Program-made: the position numbers and the translations under genes | DNA from: Kappaphycus alvarezii | Lineage: Eukaryota; Rhodophyta; Florideophyceae; Gigartinales; Solieriaceae | Direction of reading: 5' to 3' | Length of the DNA: 64,000 nt | NCBI GenBank assembly: GCA_002205965.3 | Contig: NADL03000079.1 | Coordinates: 62,001-126,000 of the forward strand | The notes under the pieces: model-generated | What the model saw: the letters and a program-made list of their open reading frames with translations, nothing else | Told to the model about the DNA's origin: nothing | Database searches by the model: none | Part shown: positions 56,901 to 64,000 of the stretch, in pieces | Numbering within the stretch: position 1 is the first letter of the stretch | Layout: every line of letters starts with the position of its first letter

Positions 56901-57484
56901 AATAATAGATGATATTTCTGAATATTTGATTAATTCTAGGATTTTTCCTTTTTCCAAATCGGCTTCTTCATGCTTCGGAGAAGCAGCAGCCAAAATAGAT
57001 ACTCGCTGGTTTGAATCAATTTTGGAATTAGCCAGGAGCAAAAATGATACCAGTGCTTCAGGTAATTTCGAAGTACCAGTAGATGAATGAAATCGGGCAA
57101 TTTGAGCATCAAACCGTGATTCAAAATTTTTGAAAGACTCATTATCCACGAGTAGTGTGCAATAGATCTAAGAATTTTTGAAATGTATCTGATATAGATG
57201 ATAGAGGATCCACCTTATGAATAGCGTTAGCAATCGCTAATGCACCATTTTCAGACTGAATTTCTGTGTCTGGAATTTTCTTACAAATATCAAGAGCTCG
57301 TCCAAATAATTGTGATTGTAAGACAAGACCTTGTACTGCCTTAGGAACCTTATTAGAATTTGATGCTGGTAATAAATCATGAACAGATTTCCATTTTGAA
57401 CAGCATCAAAATATTTTTCTTGAGGTCCTTTAGCCGTGCGAAGATCCCATGAAAATTTCGGCCTTGAAGGAATTTCGGGGCGAT

Positions 57485-57497
57485 CTGGGCCCATAAC
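57485..57497 (-). other. Copia primer-binding site (half-tRNA iMet type)
   Basis: On - the bases next to the 5' LTR read GTTATGGGCCCAG; the + strand CTGGGCCCATAAC is the anticodon-arm sequence of eukaryotic initiator tRNA. Confidence 0.9.
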
Positions 57498-58040
57498 TGC
57501 AAAATAATTGGGATAGGTAGATCCAAATAATAATAAATAGTTCCAACTTGAATAAATAAATAAATGCCACAATTGGACTTAGAATGAATAATGAATAGAA
57601 AACCAAATTTAATATCTGATCGAGGGGAATATTTCGATAGCCCGAGGATGTAAAAATATTTCTAACAACCTAGACTACTTATACTCTACACCAGGGTGAA
57701 CCTGCTAAAAATCAGGTGAGCCGTTCAATTTTTGGTAGACATAATTAGGCTCAGCAATAATTATTGCAGTATTTTCCAGGTAAGCAATCATCCAGATAAT
57801 AATTTGTGGCAGCATAAATGCAATAATTATAGCCTGTATAATATAAAAACCCAACTGTAGGACATAAAAATTATTTCACACTGAATTCAGCATAAAATAG
57901 TGCCAGTGTAAAATAGATAAAATTATTCCTTGATGATTCATAATAAATAAAATTTGGGCCTCAATAAAAATATTGCTCCACAATTCAGCATCACTGTAGG
58001 ACACCGGGATAGAGATTAAAATATTTGGTCAATTTTCACA
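57498..58040 (-). repeat. Copia 5' LTR
   Basis: 543 bp. On - it begins TGTGAAAATTGACC and ends CCAATTATTTTGCA, directly followed by the PBS. Confidence 0.93.
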
Positions 58041-58671
58041 TCCGTCTTAGATCTAAGCGACAAATACGCTTTGACCTGCAAGTACGAAGACGGAATGACT
58101 TGTCGGCATCACTACTCCGCTACGGCCTTGCTCGCTTCAGTAAGGAAGTTTGCATCGTCGCTTTCGTCGAACATCCGCCTCTGCCAGGTTCTCAACTCAT
58201 CTGAGCATTCGGAGACCCCGCGTTATAAGTAGACATTTACATTCCCGCTGCATACGGGCTTCACAGTACTAATATCTCTGTTGACGTTAATGTTGCCCAC
58301 TTCCCCTCTCGCCACCACATCTCGCCAAGTACGGTTACCGCAGGCGCAGTCACAACACTCGCAGAGCTCGAAAAGCATCGACATTACGGCACTTACTGCG
58401 ACTAAAACGATATTTTCCTCTACCCGTCGCTATTGATATTTATGGCGCCTTGGGCGACGACGTCTGAGGCTTTTTTCGCCGTCTCACTTCTTTTGCTCCT
58501 TCCCGTCGCGGTTCTTCCCCTCAACATGAGCTTCGCGAATTCGTTACCCGTTTTGCGTTTAGTCTCCAAGTGATGCACGCGCGACTGGTTTCAACCCGCC
58601 ACCTGTATTCGAAGTTAATCTCTGAATAACGCTTCTGCGCAAAACTGTACAATTCGTAAAGGTCTACCACC
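58041..58671 (+). mobile_element. LINE-B copy, 3' part after the copia insertion
   Basis: Resumes with TCCGTCTTAGATCTAAGC, the continuation of the split copy, and carries text for LTCKYEDGMTCRHHY, IPAAYGLHSTNISVDVNVAH, LAELEKHRHYGTYC and IDIYGALGDDV with frame errors. It ends GTAAAGGTCTACCACC, the LINE-B 3' end. Confidence 0.88.
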
Positions 58672-59776
58672 GCATCCATCCCCCGAAACTTTGAAAGCAC
58701 GTGTAGCGACTTGCGAATGAGAGAAACACGGGGGATTCATGTTCTGTAACATATATGCTGGCTAGTACCCAGTCAGGTTGTGTGTTGATGTGACCCACAA
58801 ATTTTCGATACGTAAGAGAGGGGACCATGTGCCATGACCATCAAGTCGCCCTTTAGAAACGACTTCGCCCACGGAGGATCTATGAGAGGATGCCTTCACG
58901 CGTCATACTTCCTGTCCCGCCTTACCTAGCGCATGGCCCAAAATGTTGCCGTCTCTGTCAACCATCTCCACTAGGCTGAGGCCCCTCTTCAGTAAATTCT
59001 GTGTAGTCCCAATGCCTAGCGTCCAGTGCTCAGCTATCCTTGGTTTAATTCGTAAGGAAAGGGTGATGCTTTCGTTATAGAGTCTCGACCTGTAAAATTC
59101 CACAGGACAAAGCCAAATGTCAGAGCTACAGGAGCCACAGGAGCCAAAGTTTGTAAGTACTATTTCGAATTTACGTTTGTCATCCTACTCGCCTGTCTGA
59201 CCCTAGCTAGAATTAGACGCTTCAACCCTTGCACTACCATCAAGGCAGCAATGTGAGAAAATTCGAGAAGTTATCAAGGCATTATCTCCGCATCTCCACA
59301 CGACTAGGTCTTAACCTTTCAGTTTATACTCTTGTAGGATAGCATCTGGGCGCATGTTCCGATGTCACGGGCCTGAAAATGCTATTCTGAATAGAACTGT
59401 AGAACATTTCTCGAGAGCTACATTAATTATTTGCAACGACGTTCCGCGCCATCCCACCTCGTAGTTCACTCTAACGGAGCCTGTCTCTTGTTCCCTATTG
59501 ACACATCTTTCTAGGTAGAATGAAGACGTGTGCCATCGTCTTTGATACAAAACTCCCAGCGGTACCTGCAAACCCTTTTGTTCTCCGCCTCCGAAGTCTT
59601 CCTGTGAAATGCCCATTCTTCCCCTCGAATAACCTTTCTGTTCAATTATATTTTCCAAAATCCAAAGCAGATAAAGGCCTACTGTGACCCACAGTAGTAG
59701 CAAGGAGAGGAGAGAGGTGTCCGGAGAAAAAGAGGTGGAGGTTGTGAAACAGTTGGAAGTTGCAAGGAGGGAAAAG
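58672..59776. other. Gap without a recognised gene
   Basis: A 112-codon open frame on - (59,703-59,365) starts with a hydrophobic segment (MLLLWVTVGLYLLWILENII) that could be a signal anchor; I do not recognise it. Nothing else supported. Confidence 0.35.
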
Positions 59777-61090
59777 GTCTGGGCATTTTACTTTTGGAAG
59801 ATATGTCCGATATATCCCAATGTTTTCCAGACAACAACAATCGACCCAAAAAGGTATGCAGGGACAGTAATGGGGAAGGAACTACGCTCCTAAAATGCTA
59901 CTTCAGGCAGGCCGCATTGGACATGATGGCTGCTGCAACGTGCCTTTGCATCAAAACCTCATGAACCTTTCTGTACATCTCCAATGCCCTCACGGCCACG
60001 TTACTTGCAACATCATTTAGAACTGCACATAAATCCGGGTGCCACCCTCCAAGAGTAGAGATTGGCACAGGCACGAGCCTACCTCTGGTGGAGGTCACGA
60101 TAAAGGATTGATTAGTTCTCTGCTTTGCATTTCGCGCCGCATTCAGAGAGGACATCGGGTTGAAGGCCCTCACTCTCTTGTTGGAGGGAGCAGGGGGATT
60201 CACGAAGGTAACATCAAAAAGTCGGTCCTCCGCTGCTCCCAATGCCTTGGATGTCTGGTCTCACGCGGTGGAGACCATGGCGTGGCTCGAGGACAGGATG
60301 ACGAGCAGCTCGTGGGAGGTCTTTTGCCAGAAGATTTACTTGGCGATCATGTCGGTTGATCCTGCTCGATTTACATGGCGATCATCTCATACACTGCTTG
60401 CATGTGGGCTCCATACAAGCAGTGTATGAGATGATCGCCATGTAAATCGAGTGTTTCCGGGAAATTCCTTCTCTGAAATGGCGTGACAGGGTGGGAAAGT
60501 GGACTTGACAGTTTTGAAGCCACTCCGGAATTCTCGAGGTTCAATGCTTGTCGGTAGTCCGGGCATGGGGGACAAAAACCCATCCTTTGCTCCCGGGAGG
60601 GCCATAGACGCGCGAAACGCCTGCCTCCTCGAATCCCCAAGAGGAATTCGTTCTTGCACTGCTTCATGGATTGCGTCCGTCAGCGTCTTTTCCGATGGTG
60701 TTTTTGCGAGCAAATTACACTAAACGAGATAATCCTAGACGGCAGGCAAGAGGCCGACCACCTCCGATGGGCGTTCAGCTGCTTCATATGTTCCCCGCTC
60801 CTTGGTAGGAGTAGGGAGCAAGGTCTTGCAAAGCTTGCTAGATGATGAGCTAGAATCCAAGAATACCGCAGCCGCGATGTTCTTCGGGGAGGTGAGCCCA
60901 ATCCCAAAAGATTTTTTTGTGTCCTATGGTTTGACCGGTAGCTGGAGTTCCCGGAATACTTCCGTGTCCAGTACTCCACCTGCTAATTTTCGAACATAGT
61001 CCTCCATCATCCTTTCGAACTTTTCCGCTCCTTCTCCATGCAGGACGGAAGCACTACGCGCAACAAATAGCCTACTTTGCAAATGCCAAA
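59777..61090 (-). mobile_element. LINE-A copy, thumb to 3' tail, with fold-back
   Basis: On - : EKFERMMEDYVRKLAGGVLD (about 61,030), PEEHRG (about 60,890), AIHEAVQERIPLGDSRRQAF and ASMALPGAKDGFL (about 60,670-60,590), LDLHGDHLIHC (about 60,440), a 36-bp inverted duplication, LPRAARHP-type text, DRLFDVTFVNPPAPSNKRVR, STLGGWHPDLCAVLNDVASN, then the A2 tail (59,893-59,777). It parallels the long copy at 25.4 kb but with the other tail type. Several stops and frame changes. Confidence 0.88.
60365..60451. repeat. Perfect 36-bp inverted repeat with 15-base loop
   Basis: Arms 60,365-60,400 and 60,416-60,451 are exact reverse complements (CTCGATTTACATGGCGATCA at the left end). The right arm, read on -, is the expected LINE-A codons for DLHGDHLIHCL; the left arm is an inverted copy replacing the codons that should follow. 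Confidence 0.95.
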
Positions 61091-61304
61091 ACAGTTACGC
61101 AGTAGCTGGAACGCCAGTTGCATATTTCTGTTGCAAGGAGGGATGCAAAGAACGTACTAAAAGAGAAACAGGAGCGCAAAAAGCTATGGGAGGATGTAGT
61201 CGAAATGATTCAGTGCCCTGTCAACGATACGATCGAGGGGCTTCTTCGAAATCGTAGCAAAACAAAGGTTGCAGTCAGTTGCAACATCATAAACATGTAC
61301 CATT

Positions 61305-61726
61305 TTACTGCTTTGTGTTCTTCAGAGTATCGTCGCGCATAGAAAACTCCAGCCGAATTTGGTCTGACGGCATGGCTGAAATCATATTCGCTATCCTCTG
61401 GAAACGAGATCTATCAGCGGTTGCATGGCAAGAAAGTCGGCTGCTGCGATGATTTGGAACAGGGTTTTCACGTCAACTTCCAGGAACGATTTTTCCCATA
61501 TCTCAATTTCTTTCTTGCTTCCGTCACGGAGCTGACGGTTATGATGGAAAGTGCAGTAGTCCACTATTTTTGCGAGAATGTGACCACTGATCTTTCCGAC
61601 GGGAACATCCATCCCATCTTCGACTTGAATGTCCTCAAGCATGAGGGAGACATACTCAATACGCTTGGCGATATCTTCTGAAACAAGGAACGAAATTTTG
61701 TCACTGGAGACCAGATTGATATTCAT
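61305..61726 (-). pseudogene. SKP1: SKP1-like gene, frameshifted
   Basis: SKP1 links F-box proteins to cullin in SCF ubiquitin ligases. From ATG 61,726: MNINLVSSDKISFLVSEDIA, MLEDIQVEDG, VPVGKISGHILAKIVDYCTF, WEKSFLEVDVKTLFQIIAAA, DFLAMQPLIDLVS. After a frame change near 61,395 (a stop follows VSRG in the first frame) the family C-terminus continues as RIANMISAMPSDQIRLEF, ending at TAA 61,305. Length (about 140 codons) is a little under the usual 155-165. No intron seen. The frameshift removes the helices that contact the F-box, so the locus is probably non-functional, unless the frame change is a sequencing error. Confidence 0.88.
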
Positions 61727-61980
61727 TACGCTGATTGGTTTGCAGATTTGGACGAGGACGGAGAAGCTCTCTTTGAATGGTTTGTGATGACGAAAGGGGG
61801 AAGTGGTGCTTGGAGAAAAGGGCAGTGTGTAGAGTGTGCGGGTGCCAGCTTTTGGACGACAGAAGACAACTCTTTTGTATTGTACAGTATGTATGAACAT
61901 ACCCAAGTAATGGCTTGTCTGTTGTGCCCTAATTTGGTAGTACTGTACCTCTCGAAAAATCTACAGTACAGTATACAGTA
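61727..61980. promoter_or_regulatory. SKP1 upstream region with TACAGTAC palindromes
   Basis: Contains TTGTACAGTATGTATG (about 61,879), GTAGTACTGTACCTC (about 61,938) and CTACAGTACAGTATACAGTA (61,961-61,980). The overlap of ACTGTAC/GTACAGT motifs with the upstream flank of a host gene suggests promoter elements; unproven. Confidence 0.35.
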
Positions 61981-63686
61981 TCACAGTACCGATATCGCCG
62001 TCGACGTTACTGTTGCCCACCCCTCCGCACGCCGCCACATTTCGCCAAGTACGGTTACAGCAGGCGCTGCCGCAACACTCGCAGAGCGCGAGAAACATCG
62101 TCATTACGGCACTTACTGTTTCATCCAGCTTGAAGGAGGTCCACTAGGGTTCCAGCTCAACCTTGCCAAGACCCAAGTTTACGGCTTCTCCCCTTCCCAC
62201 TCCCCTTTGGCACTTCCTTGCCCCTTTTCAACCCCCCCTGGTTTCATCGTGCTGGGATCCGTGATTGGCTCGGACGCTTTTGTTTCCCAATTTTTCGCAG
62301 GCCGCCAAAACGAAGTTGACCGCATCTTCCAATCCCTTCGAGACTTGGATGATGCTCAATTGGCTTTCCACTTACACCGCTTCTGCGCGAACGCCTCCAA
62401 GGTCATGCACTTGCTGCGTACGCTTCCCTCCTCTCAATCTGCGGTTCCCGCCGCTAGCTTCGATCAGAAGCAGAGGGAAGCGTTCCACCAATTGCAGCTG
62501 CCCTGTCCAGAGCGAGCCTGGCTCCAAGCCTCTCTCCCCTTCTCAATGGGCGGTCTAGGTCTCCTGCAAACTTCAGACATTACCGAGGCGGCATACGCAG
62601 CATCTGTAATTGATTCTTTTCGACTTATCTCCGACCTGCTTTCCCTTTCCCAGGACCGCCACTTGGAAGAGATCCCTCGGTCTGCCATCTCGCTCTTATC
62701 CTCCGCCACCGCAGCTGTCTTCGTCGCTTACAGCTACTGCTCTTTTCGAGCGTTGTTCATCGCCAGTCCCCGGCGAAAGGCTCCAGTCTGCGATCACAAC
62801 TGAACTCATGCTATAGAAGTCCGATAGCTTGTTCTCGTCCGCGGCAGCCCACGACCGAGCACGGCTCCTCTCCGTGCGCACATCCTCCGCATCGACTGTT
62901 TTCTTCTCGCTTCCTCACCCCACCGCGGTATGTACATGTCCTCTTCCGCCTGGAAAGTCGCTCTGGCTCTACGTCTCGGCATCGCGCTATTCCCTGGATC
63001 TACTCGCCGTCCGGTCTGCTCCCGCCGCTCGGCCGACATCGCACCCGTCTTAGATCCAAGTGGTCAACACGCGTTGACCTGCAAATACGAAGACGGAATG
63101 ACTCGTCGTCACCACATCCTCCGCAACGTTCTTGCCCGCTACTGCAAGGAAGTTGGGATCGTCGCCCTCGTCGAACATCCGCTCCTCCACCAGGTTCCCG
63201 ACTCATCTGGGCATTCGGAGTCCCCGTGCTACGAATGGATATTTACATACCCGCTGCATACGGGCTTCACAGTACCGATATAGCCGTCGACGTTACTGTT
63301 GCCCACCCCTCCGCACGCCGCCACATTTCGCCAAGTACGGTTACTGCCGGCGCCGCCGCGACACTCGCAGAGCGCGAGAAACATCGTCATTACGGCACTT
63401 ACTGCAACCGAAACGATATCCTCCTCTCCCCCGTCGGGATTGATATCTATGGCGCCTTGGGCGACGACGGTAAGGCTTTTTTCCGCCGCCTTGCTTCCTT
63501 CCCTGCTTCCCGTCGCGGTTCCTCCCTCAACAGGAGCTCCGCGACTTCGTTACCCGTTTTGCATTTAGTCTCCAAATAATGCAGGCGCGACAAGTTTCTA
63601 CCCGCCGCCCGCATCCGTAGTTAATTTATAAATACCCTCCGCACGCCTCTGTGCAACATTGTACGACAAATAAAGATCTACCACCA
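61981..63686 (+). mobile_element. LINE-B copy, RT connection to 3' end, rearranged
   Basis: Starts with 138 bp (61,981-62,118) duplicated from its own 3' region (63,267-63,404), joined to RT text GPLGFQLNLAKTQVYGF, VLGSVIGSDAFVSQFFAG, LAFHLHRFCANASKVMHLLR, ERAWLQASLPFSMGGLGLLQ and EAAYAASVIDSFRLISDLL. After frame changes: SSSAWKVALALRLGIALFPG, the motif LDPSGQHALTCKYEDGMTRR HH (about 63,050), KEVGIVALVEHP, IYIPAAYGLHSTDIAVDVTV and TLAEREKHRHYGTYC. It ends AAAGATCTACCACCA. The catalytic DD box is not in this copy. Confidence 0.9.
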
Positions 63687-63976
63687 CTTACTGTAACCAA
63701 AACGATATCCTCCTCTTCCCCTTCGGGATTGATATCTATGGCGCCTTGGGCGACGACATCAAGGATTTTTTCCGCCGCCTTGCTTCCTTCCCTGCTTCCC
63801 GTCGCGGTTCCTCCCCTCAATAGGAGCTCCGCGACTTTGTTACCCGTTTTGCATTTAGTCTCCAAATAATGCAGGCGCGACAGATTTCTACCCACCGCCC
63901 GCATCCGTAGTTAATTTATGAATACCCTCGCACGTTTCTGTGCAGCATTGTACAACCCATGAAGATTTACCACCAC
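63687..63976 (+). mobile_element. Tandem second LINE-B 3' tail
   Basis: 290 bp repeating 63,399-63,686 head to tail, from CTTACTGTAACCAAAACG to ATTTACCACCA. It begins exactly where the first tail ends, like the LINE-A tail pair at 28.7 kb. Confidence 0.9.
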
Positions 63977-64000
63977 AATGAATTCGGGGCCAGTTGCATT

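Larger units (their letters stand above)
53345..58040 (-). mobile_element. Copia retrotransposon, half-tRNA family, nested in LINE-B
   Basis: 4,696 bp, LTRs 53,345-53,905 (3') and 57,498-58,040 (5'), TG...CA. PBS at 57,485-57,497; PPT AAATGGGAAAGGG against the 3' LTR (53,906-53,918). Domains on - : gag (FESRFDAQIARFHSSTG), knuckle CDRCGEIGHWAYEKDKC (about 56,750), LLDDGAPYSGMG (56,548), integrase zinc domain KVHKHVCGHS...CKFC (about 56,050-55,925) and NELVCVDHF, an acidic linker, RT ending with QLVDDVLISG (54,127). RNase H is missing: the RT runs within about 200 bases into the PPT. Frames are broken in several places. Flanks CCCG and TCCG suggest an imperfect TSD. Confidence 0.93.

Noticed and set aside
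60365-60451. Hairpin as a transcription terminator or small RNA gene
   Set aside because: One arm is ordinary LINE-A coding sequence, so a fold-back copy explains it better. No promoter or U-run seen.
61748-62803. 351-codon open frame as a single intact protein
   Set aside because: It fuses antisense SKP1 flank, a displaced LINE-B 3' segment and LINE-B RT sequence; only the part from 62,119 has family homology in that order.
1-64000. tRNA or rRNA genes
   Set aside because: I saw no cloverleaf with matching A and B box sequences and no rRNA core motifs; the initiator-tRNA-like bases at 57,485 are a primer-binding site.

Overview
The window is eukaryotic nuclear DNA and reads as a transposon graveyard. 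Spliceosomal introns of about 90-160 bp, Ty1/copia and Ty3/gypsy retrotransposons, non-LTR elements, and relics of an ER glucosidase I, SKP1, glyoxalase I and a C2H2 zinc-finger protein exclude a prokaryote. Frequent TACAGTAC-like palindromes between genes and the style of the retroelements suggest a florideophyte red alga (Chondrus-like). The organism is an inference, not something read directly.

Layout. 1-1,922 (+): dead processing alpha-glucosidase I gene (GH63). 1,834-3,568 (-): convergent, eroded C2H2 zinc-finger gene with two recognisable introns and a 21-bp coding minisatellite. 4,081-10,655: an 808-bp repeat arm split by a complete but inactive 5.76-kb Ty3/gypsy element (LTRs 4,241-4,849 and 9,393-10,002, TSD GTATG). 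10,656-21,717: an 11-kb spacer holding a decayed copia element, a LINE 3' end, a chromodomain gypsy fragment, a glyoxalase I pseudogene and another LINE remnant. 21,718-22,654: the inverted, uninterrupted partner of the 4-10 kb arm. 22,655-25,320: one possible small gene and a cyclin-like fragment. 25,360-28,885 (+): long LINE-A copy broken by a tail insertion in its RT active-site box and by a solo copia LTR. 28,890-33,740 (+) and 38,315-40,880 (+): copia elements of one unusual family. 38-50 kb: AT-rich, highly eroded, mostly short LINE tails. 50.5-58.7 kb: LINE-B copies, one split by a 4.7-kb copia element on the - strand. 59,777-61,090 (-): LINE-A with a 36-bp fold-back. 61,305-61,726 (-): frameshifted SKP1. 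61,981-63,976 (+): LINE-B with a misplaced internal duplication and a tandem tail.

No gene with a recognised function is clearly intact. The most informative content is the record of mobile-element biology: a copia family primed by a half-tRNA(iMet) with atypical protease and RT motifs; 5'-truncated LINE tails with 9-12 bp target-site duplications; fold-back duplications attributable to aberrant reverse transcription; and several nested insertions whose order can be read. I did not find a new multi-gene system. All similarity statements come from recognising family motifs by eye, without database searches.
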